A stretch of 64,000 nt of DNA from Pogonophryne albipinna (Eukaryota > Chordata > Actinopteri > Perciformes > Artedidraconidae), in contig CM053253.1 in assembly GCA_028583405.1 (NCBI GenBank), positions 13,713,112-13,777,111 on the forward strand, in the 5' to 3' direction. The notes below the pieces were generated by a model. The model did not search any database. It was given only the letters and a program-made list of their open reading frames with translations, and had not been told where the DNA came from. Below are positions 15,701 to 27,586 of this stretch, piece by piece; position 1 is the first letter of the stretch, and each line of letters opens with the position of its first letter. Made by a program: the position numbers and the translations under genes.

Positions 15701-16429
15701 TAAACGTAATTGAGAATGCAGTTTAGTTCTGTGGGAACGTAATTTTTAGGAGACAGGGTTGCTATTTCGGCAACATTCCTTGTACTCGTAATGGCAAATT
15801 TGATAAAGCTGATTTTAAAGATATATCATTGACTGTCGTCTCTGTGGGAAAACTTAAAGGATTACGGTAGTGTAATTTATCTACTTCATACGTCATGCAG
15901 CACTAGGCAGGAGGAAGTCTGTCTGTCCAGCCTGCAACACTGACAACTGTTGAATGGATAGCCCTGTCCCTATGGGATGTAGCCTACTGATTTGTCCCCT
16001 GGCTCTTCCTTTAGTGCCACCATGGGATTGACATTTAGATTCCGAGGGCTATGTCCTTTATCATGTCATTTGGTACAGATTTCATGGTCCACAAAGGTTG
16101 TATACAAAATACTTTTGAGAATGCTCTAGCTACTGGAGGCACCTAAAGCAGCAACTGAAGTGATTTTAAGTTCTTAGCAAGGTGTTTATTTGTTAGCAAA
16201 TACATTTTCTGCCCCTGTGGTAGTGTGGAAACAGTGTAAGATGTAGTTTCAAACTTTAGAGGTGTGTATGAGATTGTTACATTTTATTTGATACTCTAAG
16301 CAGTTAGCACCTAATAATCAGGGACTTCTAAAAAAGCAAAAATAAGTGCAGTATTTCTGGGCAGAACTTTCACTTTTTCTAAAGAAAATAAACACATATA
16401 CACTTTTATATATTCTGATCATGCTCACT

Positions 16430-16640
16430 GCTGCTCACTCTGGATAAGGTCAAGACCCTCCGCCTCCTTCTCCGCAGTGTTTCTGCATCTCCATGGTGAT
16501 CAGCATGCTAATAGAGCTAATTGCCATTTCTTGGTTTGGATTAGCATTCAGAGGGAAGGGCTAGCCGGCGTCGCAGACAGCCGTTACGGCTAATGCTGAC
16601 ACTAAAGACCTTTCAAATATTTCTGGGCGAAACTATTAGG
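16430..16640. promoter_or_regulatory. Candidate conserved developmental enhancer
   Basis: This complex, repeat-free block contains several TAAT/ATTA homeodomain cores (GCTAATAGAGCTAATTGCC, GGATTAGCATTC, GGCTAATGCTG) within 120 bases and no coding frame. The texture resembles vertebrate conserved noncoding elements. Conservation itself cannot be judged here. Confidence 0.3.
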
Positions 16641-17718
16641 TTTACAACATGGAAGTGCGATCAGCATACATTATAGCTAAATGTCCTGAGGGAAAGTAGA
16701 TCGTGAAAGACATTTGTGTTTCCCAGACATTAGGCTAATGACTTTGGGGATCCCTTACATCAATTAATTTTCAGCAATACTTTAGTTTATGACCAAATAC
16801 CTCACAAAGTCCCTTGGTTGCAAAAGTACTCTCTATTTTACATCTTTATATAACATGTCTGCAAATACTGATTTAAATAGAAAATTGATTGATTTATATT
16901 TGACGTTTGTGGCAAGCGACTTAATGATCCCAAATATTGTCAAGGCAGATAGTCATAGATAGTCATGGAATAGAGAAGAGGCTTCGGAGATATTTTGAGA
17001 AATGCTGTGAAGATGAGGCTTAATTGCTTTTCTTTGAACCTGATTTACAGACACAGGCTCTTATAGGTGTCTTCATCATCAGGGAATATTGGTGGGCCGC
17101 GACACAAATACTTCATGATCCAGTATGAGTCATGGTGCGAGTTATTTTACATCTGAAGTTTGACAAGAGGGAGTTCCATTAATGAGTCCTGTGAAGCCCC
17201 TGAGAAATTATCAAGAAGAATCCATTTCATTTCAGGCAAATATGCAAATCTGGAAGCTACTGTGCAAGAGGCAATATGTTTTCTTTGTGGACAGCAGCTT
17301 ATGTTCATTTGTGTTTTTTCATTTGTTTAATTGTAGTTAATATTGTTAGTATCGCAAAACTACTGACCATCTGGTTTAGATGGGCTTGTAGCCCTTAAGT
17401 GCAAAGCAAGAAGAAGAACTGCTGGTATGGTTTACAAAGAGCAGCGGAATGCCTTATTGATCTGAGATAATGTAATGAAAGAGATTGTGGAGGAACAGAA
17501 GTGATCCATGTGGCAACGGACCAATTTAATGAACTTCAGTGTGTCAATGCAAATGGATGATTCGAAGCAGAGTCGAATCCTAATTGTTTCCAACATGTGG
17601 GCAAATTCGAATTGTATGGCTTTTTTAATCGATGGAAGGGATAAATAGATATATATATGATTATAACTATATTCTCACTTTGCAAAAAAGAAAGGTGCAG
17701 GGAGGAGTAGTTGGTTAT

Positions 17719-17790
17719 TTCAATGAGGACAAATGAGGACAATGAGGACATGAGGACAAAATGATGAAAAGTGAGGAAAAAATGAGGACA
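17719..17790. repeat. ATGAGGACA minisatellite
   Basis: Five or more imperfect tandem copies of a 9-10 base ATGAGGACA unit. Confidence 0.7.
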
Positions 17791-19199
17791 AAGACAGATT
17801 ATTCAACTGAGAAGAAAAGGTAACAGATTTGGGACCCATACCCAAGATGGTGGTTTGGATTAATCTCCTAGCTTTAATTGGCTGCAAGGAACCAGCCTTA
17901 TTGTCTCACCTGACAACCAACGTACATTGTGAGCTCCTCATTACCAGATATCAAACCACAGATCAGCATAAAGTCCTATCTGTATTTTGGGAAAATAATA
18001 CTTAACTATGGCGTCAAATTTGTAAACTTAAAAGGATAAAGTAGTTAAATAGTCATTCTTATTATCTAAATTGGCATCAATTAGCAGAAGAACTGAGTTT
18101 GACAGAGCTAGAGTAGCTGTCTCTCCATTGATAATCTTTATGCTTTTACAATATACTAATTATTGCCTAGCTGTAGCTTTATTTTTGACTGACAGCCAAG
18201 TCCGTAAAACCGTAACAGCAGGCAAGCATTTTCACAAACGAATGCTTGGACGTGAACTTGTCGCTAGTTTTTTTTTTTTTATTCATATTGATTGATCGAT
18301 TTAGATGTAAATGGGTAAGTCAAACACTGAAAAAAGAGCAGGAGGGAGCATAATAACTGCTCTTTGTCCTTTTTTCAATGTTGGTCGATTGTCTGGGGGA
18401 CAGGGCGACAGGCCTAATACGCTTCGGTCTATGCCAATTAAACTTCTCCTTACGTTGTGCTAATAGGGTATGCCTCTTTGGGTTTAAGCCACATTCTGTC
18501 TTATTAAAGAGCTTAACTGAAGTCTTGCAAGTCATTGTAGGACACGGTGAGGGCAATTCAAATCCACAATGCTAGTCAATTTCCTTACTTAAGACGCATA
18601 TCAAAAATGTCTTAGCACCTTTATTACTAATATTCACTATGACTCTCAAAATGCTAGCATTACCTGTTGTAATACTACTGCTTGTATTAGATATACTGCT
18701 GCTTACTACTACTTAAAGGGGACATATCATGCTATATTTGAACAATATATTGTAGGGCCATACCTATATAAAGTATATAAATATAGTTTTTTTTTCAAAA
18801 TACCAAACAGATCCTGCATTTTAGCCATGCCTCATTTCGCTCTATTTGCTCTTTCCAGCGCTGTTTTTGCAGGGGACTGATTCTGTGAGCTGCAGCTGAC
18901 CACGCCCCCCTGCAGGAGAGGGGAGCGTGCTCTGAGATCAGCTGCTGGGCTGTCAGAAGAGGGGGAGAAAAAGAGATCTCCGTCCTCCGTGTTTTATTCT
19001 TATAGAAGTAAGAAGAGAAGTAATGGGGCAGAAACCCTCCTTTTTACGCAGCGGCCCAGACATAGACATCAAACGGCGACACATATTCAGTTGCCAGTTC
19101 CTTTGGCATTAGGGCAGGGATATCTAGATACTTTCCAAGGTTTGACATAATGAATTGTGCTACTTTTAAAGCAAGCAACTGTGATCTGCCCCACCGGGG

Positions 19200-19980
19200 A
19201 GGGGGGGCTGCGATAATAAAATGGGGATAGGATACTTAACGCTAACCTGGGTTCCCCAATATGAGCCCTTAGGACAAGTCACGCAGAAAAGAATAAAAGG
19301 ATGGACAGGGACTCGGCCTCAAGTTCAAATGTTTACAAACGTTTATTATATAAATAATCAGTTAAAAGTTCAGTAATATAAAATGCAGATTAAAACTTAT
19401 TCAGCTTTCCCAGTCGACACACCTAAGTCCCACGATTGAAGACTGGCTCTGACAAGGAGAGAATAACTAGAAGAATTACAATATCACATAGTGATAGTTA
19501 AATAGTTAAAAAGTGATTCTTCTGGCCAACTGCTGAGGGTTTCCCCAAAACCACAATATCACCACGTGTAGCTGTATTCAATCAACACTCACTGCAAATC
19601 ACCCATATCTGCATGCAAAAAGTGCCCAGCAAACCACATGCTCCACTCCACAGTATGGCCAGGATCGTCACTGAAGAAGTATAAGCACAGAGACAGTATT
19701 AGACCTTGTGGGACAGGGTGGGTCGTTACAAGGAGGGTGCTGTAGCTTTAAATATTTAAATCACTAGTTTGTACACAATACAACAAACTAGTCAATAAGC
19801 AAAACATAGAAGGCAGGCAAATCAATACTTAGGCAACAAATAGCCTGTAGGCATGGTAAAATACAGCTTAAACCTAAGATCAAGAAAAGGAAAGGCAAAA
19901 CGGTAGCAAACTAATCCTAAAATAAATGGAGAAAGGAGATTAGAAATTGTATAAAGACTTATATGAATGTCCTTCAATGT
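19200..19980. other. Unassigned insert 5' of the LINE
   Basis: No coding exon was recognised. It lies between the left part of the TTAA element and the start of the LINE. ACTAGTTTGT at about 19765 is mirrored by ACAAACTAGT about 14 bases later. It may be an unrecognised repeat. Confidence 0.35.
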
Positions 19981-19984
19981 ACAT

Positions 19985-22296
19985 ACAATTAATCTCCTCT
20001 CAGAATTTTTCTTCCACACTTGCCCCTGCTAACATCTCAGTAAATGAGCTAGTAGATCATTTTAATTCAAAAATTAAAAATGTTATAGATGCCATTGCTC
20101 CAACTAAGGTAAAGGAAGTGTCTGTTAAGAAAATATCTCCATGGAGAAAGGCCATGACCGTGAAAACAGAAAAAAGAGAATGTCGAAAGGCTGAACGCAG
20201 GTGGCGAAAAACAAATCTCCAGGTTCACTTTGAAATCTATAAAGAGAGACTTGGCCTTTATAATTTGGAATTGAAAAACGCACGACAATCGTTCTTCTCT
20301 GACATCATTACCAAAAACAAAAACAACGCACGTGCCTTATTTGCTACCGTCGACAGACTAACTAACCCCCCAGTGTCAGTAGCCTCTGAATTTCTATCCA
20401 CCAGGGCGTGCAATGATTTTGCCTCCTTTTTCACTGACAAAATTCAGAAAATCAGACAAGCAGTCAGTGCCTCTGCATCAGGAACAGCAAATGTGTTGTC
20501 TCTGTGTCCACTTAACATCAATTCAAACACCATGACACAATTCCATCAGATTAATGATAAAAACCTAGAGGACATTATACAACTTCTGAAATCCTCCTCC
20601 TGCTGCCTTGATATTATTCCAACAGGATTTTTCAAAGATGTTTTGCCTTGCATGGCCTCAGATCTACTTCATATAGTAAACAAATCTCTTCACACAGGTA
20701 TTTTTCCACAGGCCCTGAAAACTGCAGTCATTAAACCGCTCTTAAAAAAGAATAATCTAGATGCTTCAGTAATGAACAATTACAGGCCCATATCAAACCT
20801 CCCATTTCTAGGTAAAATCATTGAAAAAGTTGTTTTTCAACAGTTGAGTAATTTCTTGCATTTAAATAACTGTTTGGATGTGTTCCAGTCAGGCTTTCGT
20901 CCAAACCACAGCACTGAGACTGCTCTTGTAAAGGTCTTTAATGACATCCACTTAAACACAGACAGTGGCAGAACTTCAGTGTTAGTATTATTAGATCTCA
21001 GTGCTGCGTTTGACACTGTTGACCACAACATATTACTAGACCGACTGGAAAACTGGGTGGGACTTTCGGAAACAGTTCTAAATTGGTTTGAATCCTACTT
21101 AAAGGACAGAAACAACTTTGTTTCTATAGGTAAATACACATCTGAGTTGACAAATATGACATGTGGGGTACCTCAAGGCTCCATCTTGGGGCCTCTTCTC
21201 TTTAACGTCTACATGCTACCACTGGCTCAGATAATGAAGAACAACAAAATAAGTTACCATAGCTATGTGGATGACACTCAAATTTATGTAACAATTTCAC
21301 CAGGAGACTATGCTCCAATTCAAACACTGAGTAAGTGCATTGAACAAATCAATGACTGGATGTGTCAGAACTTTCTCCAATTAAACAAAGATAAAACTGA
21401 GGTAATGGTTTTTGGAGCCAAGGCAGAACGTATAAAAGTTAGCGCTGAGCTTCAGTCTGCAATGTTCAAAACAACAGATAAAGCCAGAAATCTAGGTGTA
21501 GTCATGGACTCTGACCTGAGTTTCAACAGTCATATTAAAACAGTTACTAAATCAGCCTACTATCACCTAAAGAATATATCTAGGGTTAAAAGACTAATGT
21601 CACAGCAGGATTTGGAAAAACTTGTCCATGCTTTTATCTTCAGTAGACTCGACTACTGTAATGGTGTCTTCACAGGTCTCACTAAAAAATATATTAGAAA
21701 GCTGCAGCTGATTCAGAACGCCGCTGCTCGAGTCCTCACTAACACTAAGAAAGTGGATCACATCACTCCTGTTCTAAAGTCTTTACACTGGCTTCCTGTG
21801 TGTCAAAGAATAGATTTCAAAATACTGCTGCTGGTTTATAAAGCACTGAATGGTTTAGGCCCAAAATACATTTCTGACCTCCTGCTAAATTATGAACCAT
21901 CCAGATCTCTCAGGTCTTCAGGGACTGGTCAGCTTTCTGTCCCCAGAGTCAGAACTAAACATGGAGAAGCAGCGTTTAGTTATTATGCTCCAAATATCTG
22001 GAACAAACTCCCAGAAACCTGCAGGTCCGCTGCAACTCTGACTACTTTTAAATCCAGGCTGAAGACTTTTCTTTTTGTCACTGCTTTTAATTTAACTATT
22101 CATATCTTAAACTGCACTGTAACTTTTATTCATGTATTTTTTTTTCTTTTAATGTTTATTTTATTCGCTTTTCTTTTTAATGACTGATTTTAAATGCCAT
22201 TTTCTTAATGTCTTTCATTTTTTGTAAAGCACTTTGAATTGCCTTGTGTTGAAAAGTGCTATATAAATAAACTTGCCTTGCCTTGCCTTGCCTTAC
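19985..22296 (+). mobile_element. L2-clade LINE, 5'-truncated
   Basis: A non-LTR retrotransposon copy made up of the linker, reverse transcriptase and C-terminal part of ORF2, plus a 3' UTR ending in CTTTGAATTGCCTTGTGTTG, CTATATAAATAAAC and a (CTTGC)n-like tail. That tail is typical of fish L2 elements. The apurinic endonuclease that normally begins ORF2 is missing, as expected from incomplete reverse transcription. The 5' junction is approximate. Reverse-oriented 3' tails of the same family lie at 39336-39415. Confidence 0.88.
19992..22187 (+). CDS. LINE ORF2 fragment: reverse transcriptase
   Basis: A single open frame of over 700 codons encodes the post-endonuclease part of an L2/CR1-type ORF2 protein, which copies LINE RNA into DNA at the nicked target. 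Visible motifs are [13 protein letters not shown] (finger region), [15 protein letters not shown] with the first catalytic Asp, [13 protein letters not shown], and the active-site YVDD at 21264-21275. The C-terminal [15 protein letters not shown] and SLHWLPV block is characteristic of the L2/CR1 group. The reading frame starts in flanking DNA, so no genuine start codon can be assigned. There is no internal stop or frameshift from about 19992 to 22187. Lacking the endonuclease and the 5' UTR promoter, the copy cannot mobilise itself, although the RT could in principle be folded and active if expressed. Confidence 0.88.
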   Translation: MSSQNFSSTLAPANISVNELVDHFNSKIKNVIDAIAPTKVKEVSVKKISPWRKAMTVKTEKRECRKAERRWRKTNLQVHFEIYKERLGLYNLELKNARQSFFSDIITKNKNNARALFATVDRLTNPPVSVASEFLSTRACNDFASFFTDKIQKIRQAVSASASGTANVLSLCPLNINSNTMTQFHQINDKNLEDIIQLLKSSSCCLDIIPTGFFKDVLPCMASDLLHIVNKSLHTGIFPQALKTAVIKPLLKKNNLDASVMNNYRPISNLPFLGKIIEKVVFQQLSNFLHLNNCLDVFQSGFRPNHSTETALVKVFNDIHLNTDSGRTSVLVLLDLSAAFDTVDHNILLDRLENWVGLSETVLNWFESYLKDRNNFVSIGKYTSELTNMTCGVPQGSILGPLLFNVYMLPLAQIMKNNKISYHSYVDDTQIYVTISPGDYAPIQTLSKCIEQINDWMCQNFLQLNKDKTEVMVFGAKAERIKVSAELQSAMFKTTDKARNLGVVMDSDLSFNSHIKTVTKSAYYHLKNISRVKRLMSQQDLEKLVHAFIFSRLDYCNGVFTGLTKKYIRKLQLIQNAAARVLTNTKKVDHITPVLKSLHWLPVCQRIDFKILLLVYKALNGLGPKYISDLLLNYEPSRSLRSSGTGQLSVPRVRTKHGEAAFSYYAPNIWNKLPETCRSAATLTTFKSRLKTFLFVTAFNLTIHILNCTVTFIHVFFFLLMFILFAFLFND

Positions 22297-22364
22297 CTCT
22301 GATGCAAACGCACCCACTCAAATATCACCTCACTGGACACCTCCGCAACGGTGATTCTCTACAC

Positions 22365-22484
22365 CAGTGGTTCTCAACCTGTGGTACGCGTACCAGCTCC
22401 CGCTAGTGATACGTGGAGGAATCTGACGTATAAAAAATATTTTTTTTTAAAACTTTTTTTTTTTTTTTTCATTTTAAATTTTAT
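22365..22484 (+). mobile_element. hAT (Charlie-type) 5' terminus
   Basis: CAGTGGTTCTCAACCTGTGG followed by TACGCGTACC is the well-known start of Charlie-like hAT transposons. The element is interrupted at 22485 by a TTAA MITE and probably continues to about 23.8 kb. The matching right terminus was not found. Confidence 0.6.
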
Positions 22485-22873
22485 TTAAAGGTGGGGTAGG
22501 TAATTTTGGAGAAACCAGCTCGAGTGAGCTAGAATTTGAAAATACACAACCGGAAAAAATCTGCCACTTCCTTACAGAGCCCCTCCTCCAACACACACAA
22601 ACGCGCACACGACCAATGAGGGCACGAGATAAGTTTGTGCACAGATGGAAGGCTGACAGGCAGGTAGGCCATCCAGTTATTTTAGCCGGGCCGGCTAAAA
22701 TGATTGGTCGTGCTTTTTACAGTACTACAGCTTCCACAGATGACATTTTTTTATGGATTTTTTGTCAAAGCACTTGCCATAGCATTGCTATCAGGATGTT
22801 AAGAGCATTCCATGGAATATAACAAAAAGTGTTTCTCGAGCCGGTTTCTCAAACTTACCTACCCCACCTTTAA
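22485..22873. mobile_element. TTAA-flanked MITE (GGTGGGGTAGGTAA termini)
   Basis: TTAA (22485-22488) then AGGTGGGGTAGGTAA. The right end is TTACCTACCCCACCTT ending in TTAA (22870-22873). A shared GGAGAAACCAGCTCGAG / CTCGAGCCGGTTTCTC inner pair extends the inverted repeat. A partial, reversed copy of the same family lies at 50110-50240. Confidence 0.85.
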
Positions 22874-23310
22874 CCTTTACACATAACACAGACATATAAA
22901 ATACAGGAAGCACAACTAAGTAAACAAAAAGACGAAAAGCAGTCACTACATTGTGCACATTTGGGACAGTAAGGTACACTTCTTATTACTGCAAGAGCAG
23001 CTGATGGTAAGGACCTCGGACAACTTCAATTTAAAACAGGCTATAGGACATGTGACATCAGTTTGAGGCTTGATTGAATAACATTAATTACAAAATAAAT
23101 CATACTATCAAAATACTACAACGAATGAAAATAAGCTTGAGATAATTGAAACTGTGGTTTAAATTAGTTCTAATAGGCTATTGTTGTTTTTAGATTTAGA
23201 AACAGAAACATTTTTTCTTATTATTTCTGGCGTTGCTAATTACGACTTTACTACCCGCGAACGATTAGCGAACGTTGCAAGCAAGCTAAAGAAAGAAGAA
23301 AGCTGAATGA

Positions 23311-23470
23311 TGTTAAAAACGTGGCTCAAAACGGGAGGTATTCGGAAGAGAGGTACAGAGGAGAATATTACCAGCGAAAGTGAACAAGTGAATGAGAAGG
23401 AGGACAGTCATCAACCGAGCACAAGCGCAGGCTCCGCCAGCAACGCAAAAGTGATATGCACAGTCACGCT
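23311..23470 (+). pseudogene. Possible hAT transposase N-terminal fragment
   Basis: From the ATG at about 23308 a short frame reads MMLKTWLKTGG and then a Glu/Ser-rich stretch with SEQVNEKEDSHQPSTSAGSA before stopping near 23474. Serine-rich linkers of the PSTSAGSA kind after a basic start occur in hAT-type transposases, and a hAT terminus lies 0.95 kb upstream. No BED finger or catalytic part is present. The assignment is weak. Confidence 0.3.
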
Positions 23471-23826
23471 GTGATGGAGGAGAGAAGTGACTCAGGAAGA
23501 AGGCATTTGCTCAAAGAATGGAGAGAAGGCTGTGACCGAGGTCAAAAGCTGAAAAAGCACACTCTTGTCCTTAATTGTTATCTTTTTTCTTTTCTTTTTT
23601 ACTTTGCCACCACAGAAATGACAATAGCAAACATCAGCAGACTGAAGATGAGCTATTAGCCCTTAGGCTCATCTGCTCCTGGAGGCTTCATTATTATTGT
23701 GGAACTGAATTCCCAATTTCTGTTACGATGTGGGTTGTTGCAGGAGGCCTACATGACATATGTGTACAGTTGACATTTGTTGTGTGAGAATAAGTTATTA
23801 TTTTGTTCTTTATATTCTCACTTGTG

Positions 23827-23828
<2 letters not shown>

Positions 23829-23861
<33 letters not shown>
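23829..23861. repeat. (GA)n microsatellite
   Basis: About 16 GA units following GTGTGA. Confidence 0.95.
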
Positions 23862-23864
<3 letters not shown>

Positions 23865-24534
23865 AATAAATAATGTTATTATGAATACATTTGCCTCCTA
23901 GTCCTGCATGAACTGTGCATAGACAGAGGGAGAAAAAGAGCCACAGCGGAGAATAAACAGAAGGGCAACCATGGCAACCATGAAAGGGAAGTCTTCTTCG
24001 CTGCTTTTGTGGCAGACTACAGCGCCACTTACAGGCCTGGCATATGTACTACAGCGTCTCCAGCGCTTTCGAGCGGCAATGGTCGGCCGTGGCCCAACCT
24101 CTCATTCCCCTGATAGGTGGAGAATTTACCACTAAGCGGAGCACCACTTTTGTGACGTAGAAAATAATTCAAATCTGGATCAGTCTGTATCAGATCCGTT
24201 GCAGCCCTGTTTTTAGAGATTTGGGTAAAAGAGAGAGGGTTGTATTTTCTGACACTTGGTGAGTTCCCTGACACACCGGGGACACATATTCATGTATAAA
24301 AGACGTACAAGAGTGCATTTTGCATGATAGGTCCCCTTTAAGCTGGGTGCTTTAGTGGCAATATGATGCAAATATTAGCACATTTCTTGTTGGAAAGTAG
24401 CTTAAGCGATATTCATGTGTACAATAAATTGGACTTTTGTAACTATCAGTATTTATCTGTATTTGTCTCTTACAAATAAATTAGTAAATGAAATGTATAA
24501 CATTGATGTATAAACAGAGATGCACTTATGTAAG

Positions 24535-25036
24535 CAGGGTATATGCAGGAATCCTGAAGTCAAATGTAATACCTTTTAGTCTTGATTTTTTAAGACCCTT
24601 TCCATACATTTTAAGACGTCATCGCCACTTTGAGTTCTAACCGGTTACATTGGCAACACACTTTACCTCACATTTACTATATACAGTATTGATTGTAAGA
24701 TAGCACAACTAAACAGCTTGTGATAATTCAGATAGAACAAAGCACAAGAGAATGAATTGTGTGAGCAACCCAATGCAAGGTTTATTAGAAAAACTACTGA
24801 AGCCTCCTCCAACGGGATGCCATAAATAAACTACACAGAATCACACTACACACCTACGCAATGATTAAATTCAGGCAAACTTTAGAATACAACCTCTTTG
24901 GAGCATGTATATACTTATTGAAAACAAGCTACAAAATGTAATACCTTGAAAAATGCCGTTTAATACCTTTTAATAGCCTTAATTCTCGCTAAATAGATCA
25001 ACGTTTAATACTTTTGAAGACCCCGCGGACACCCTG
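24535..25036. mobile_element. hAT-like MITE with CAGGGT termini
   Basis: CAGGGTATATGCAGGAATCC at the left and GACCCCGCGGACACCCTG at the right form CAGGGT...ACCCTG ends. A GTAAG direct repeat abuts both sides (24530-24534 and 25037-25041). The internal TTTAATACC motifs are common in this abundant fish MITE type. Confidence 0.6.
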
Positions 25037-25090
25037 GTAAGGTATACAGCTGGTGCATGACTGTAGATAAATAGTGTGTTCACTCTCAGG

Positions 25091-25183
25091 CCTACACCCT
25101 ACCCCTACACCCTACCTACACACTACCCCCTACACCCTACCCCTACACACTACCCCCTACACACTACCCCCTACACACTACAC
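25091..25183. repeat. CCTACACCCTA minisatellite
   Basis: Tandem variants of CTACACCCTAC / CTACACACTACCCC. The units resemble but do not equal the telomeric CCCTAA repeat. Confidence 0.85.
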
Positions 25184-25440
25184 CAGGGGTGCCCACCGTT
25201 GTTCAGCTTGGGAGCTACTTTTAAAATGACCAAGCCCAAAAGATCTGCCTACAGGGCCGCCCCTGCCCAATCTGTATGTCGCGAGCGCGAACTCAGACTG
25301 GCTTACCTGTACGTCAATCAAGTGGCACAGGCCATAGTAAGGATGGATGGCTAACTTTAAAATAAGTCGTTTTTTTCAATGCCATGCGATCTAGCCACAC
25401 TACCTTTGCGATCGACCGGTCACAGTGCGTTGGCATTCTT
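25184..25440 (+). mobile_element. hAT-type element fragment (CAGGGGTGCCCA terminus)
   Basis: CAGGGGTGCCCACCGTTGTT, then GGGAGCTACTTTTAAAATGA, is a familiar hAT terminus in fish. The matching right end is not present, but a GCGATCGACCGGTC block near 25407 resembles the inverted interior. Truncated. Confidence 0.5.
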
Positions 25441-26391
25441 CCTATAGGACCCCATCTCTTTTCCTTTCTGTAAACTTTTAAATTTGGATGGATTTCAAAA
25501 AATAAATTTGAGGATATTTCTCTATTTTGATGGATAGCTAGGAAATGTGTTACATATATTACTGTCTCCCTTATGATGAAATGTAATCATTTATTTATTC
25601 ACCTTTTTCTCTATTGCCAATGTCACCTAACAATTTCTTAAATAATTAAGTATACCTGCAAAGCAAAAGACACTCCCATCTGCCTAAGTTGCACTTTTTA
25701 TTTTTTGAATAAATTAAATATCAGCCTGCTACACTAAGGTAATGAACTTGGTAAACATTGGCATCGGCTGACGTGAGCATTTAGCTCAAAGCATCCCTAC
25801 ATTCTAAATACAGCCTCAAATCATGCACCCAAACTATAAAAATGAGCAATCTTGTTATTATTTGCCAGTTCTATTCATATATTCGTGAATTGGCTCCTTA
25901 AGGGGAGTTAAGGGACAACGGTCGGCACAGTGAGGAATCCTTTAATAGAGAAAATCCTGCTGAGACCAGCGGACGGACAAAGAGACGGAGCGAGTTGATG
26001 GCTGTAAGATGAGGAGGACAGACGGCAGGTAGTATTACTGAGGGCCATTTCTGGTTATACAAGACTCAGCAAGTGGTGAAGAATTAAATGACAAGAAGAG
26101 GAGGTGGGATGGGAATATCAGAGAGGAGATTATAGTGGCAGGCTGATGGTTAAATGTGAAGTACACAGTTTGGTAGACAGTGTAGCGTTATATCAATCAC
26201 CAGTGGAGAGGGGATAGCAGTGATTTGTAACCTGCTTGTTACAGATCTTTTTTAAGCTAGTCTCCTGTCTAAACAAACAATAAAGAATTTCCCTGCACAT
26301 TGCTCCTATGCCTTATCAGATAGTATCTTCTAGAATGTAAGGCCCATTTTACTGAGCTGTGCTACATTGAAAATAGCCATAGCAGTGTGCG
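25441..26391. other. Gene-free stretch
   Basis: No gene or well-bounded repeat was recognised. Confidence 0.45.
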
Positions 26392-27586
26392 CAGGGCCGC
26401 CCCTACCTACAGGCCAATCACGCAGGCTGCATGGGGCCCCGCCTTGCGCAGGGGGCCCCACCCAGAGGGCCTCAGCTGCTGTGCGCAGTTCTCCGCTCAG
26501 TTCTCCGCGCACCCCCGGCTGACACGTGATGCGAGAGTGAGAGGTGACAAGGGGAGCACGTCTGTAACCCGACACCGTTGCAATGAATCGACATCTGACC
26601 AGTCACAGCTTTGATACGGCCAATAGTGCAGGTGAAGAAATGTCGGTGAAAAGACAGTTTCAGTCCGGCGCAAGCTAGAGGGAAAAAAAAAAAAACTTGA
26701 AGAAACTAGAGCATCACTCGAAGGTGGGTTATTGTATGAGTCAAATGTACAACTTGCGAATGTTGTATAAGTCAAATTGCCAATTGCCATATTAAAACAT
26801 CAGCTGCAATTCACGACATGAAGAGGTCTCTGCATAGCATATAGGCTAATGGAGATGCAGTTATTTCCAGCATTCTTTATTTAACATTCATTCAAGTATG
26901 TTATGCCTTTTATCTGCTAATGTACAGGAGGAAGAGTGATAAACTATTCTAGTTGGCTTACATAACAGTTAAAGTTTACAGCCTAAAAAACATGGAGCAT
27001 TTTTTCCCCTTATATTCATTTTTATGTCAATTTGCACATTTCATGGTGATGCTCAGCCTCTCCCCTTAATTCCTAACAGTCATCATCATGTCAACCACAA
27101 CACAGAGAAATACTGATAGAAATGTGTGTGTAGTTGTTGATACATTGCTGACAGAGGGAACTACATTTCAATACAGATTTAAGAAATATCAGTTTTTGAG
27201 CATGTCATAAGCATGTTTTGTCTTGACTATACAACTATATTATAATAAAAGAATATAGTATTTATATTATTGAATTGATTATGATTATTATTATTAATAG
27301 AAGTTGTTTATTTGCATTAGTTATATTTTAATCTTTTTGAGGCAAGTATTTGGCAGGAAATGCAGACGTATTCACCTGTAAACGCATACTGAACGACATA
27401 CATGCACAACCATTTACCTCACTGCATAAAAAAGTGTTGATAATAATAATAAACAGGAATTATATTTATATTATTATATTAGCCTACTTTGTTTCCAAAC
27501 ATTTTTTTTTCCACTCCTGTCGGTTGGGGGGGGGGCCTCATCTCACAATGTCGCTTGGGGCCCCAAGTTGGCCAGGGGCGGCCCTG
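26392..27586. mobile_element. Non-autonomous hAT element, 1.2 kb
   Basis: The left terminus CAGGGCCGCCCCT and right terminus AGGGGCGGCCCTG are inverted repeats. They are flanked by AGTGTGCG and ATTGTGCG, an 8-bp target duplication with one mismatch, which is the hAT signature. Secondary inverted blocks (GGGGCCCCGCC and GGGGCCCCAAG) lie just inside. No transposase frame was recognised between them. Confidence 0.8.

Larger units (their letters stand above)
12037..15761. mobile_element. Long-TIR DNA transposon with THAP-domain remnants
   Basis: The termini CAACCCTGTCTCCTAAAAAT and its reverse complement (ending 15761) bound a 3.7-kb unit. An exact 7-bp direct repeat, CTATTTC, flanks it (12030-12036 and 15762-15768), consistent with a target-site duplication. 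The inverted arms extend inward about 480 bp on the left (to about 12513) and 690 bp on the right (from about 15075). A further matching patch (TTAATGCGATATGATATCCG) at about 12977 pairs with about 15050, so the left arm holds extra sequence or the right lost it. Both arms carry 73-bp tandem units and a start-like THAP peptide. No transposase core is visible between them. A THAP domain suggests a P-element or Kolobok relative, but Kolobok uses TTAA targets, so classification stays open. Confidence 0.75.
15770..18712. other. Gene-free stretch
   Basis: No exon or RNA gene was recognised. It contains a candidate conserved block (16430-16640) and a short ATGAGGACA minisatellite (about 17719-17790). 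Confidence 0.45.
18713..24341. mobile_element. TTAA-flanked DNA transposon split by nested insertions
   Basis: TTAA at 18713-18716 is followed by AAAGGGGACATATCATGC. The right end is GCATGATAGGTCCCCTTT followed by TTAA (24338-24341), so the 18-bp termini match with one mismatch. The TTAA target and short TIRs fit a piggyBac-type or other TTAA-targeting MITE. Its own sequence seems limited to about 18.71-19.2 and 23.93-24.34 kb. The middle is filled by an L2 LINE, a hAT fragment and a smaller TTAA MITE. Confidence 0.65.
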
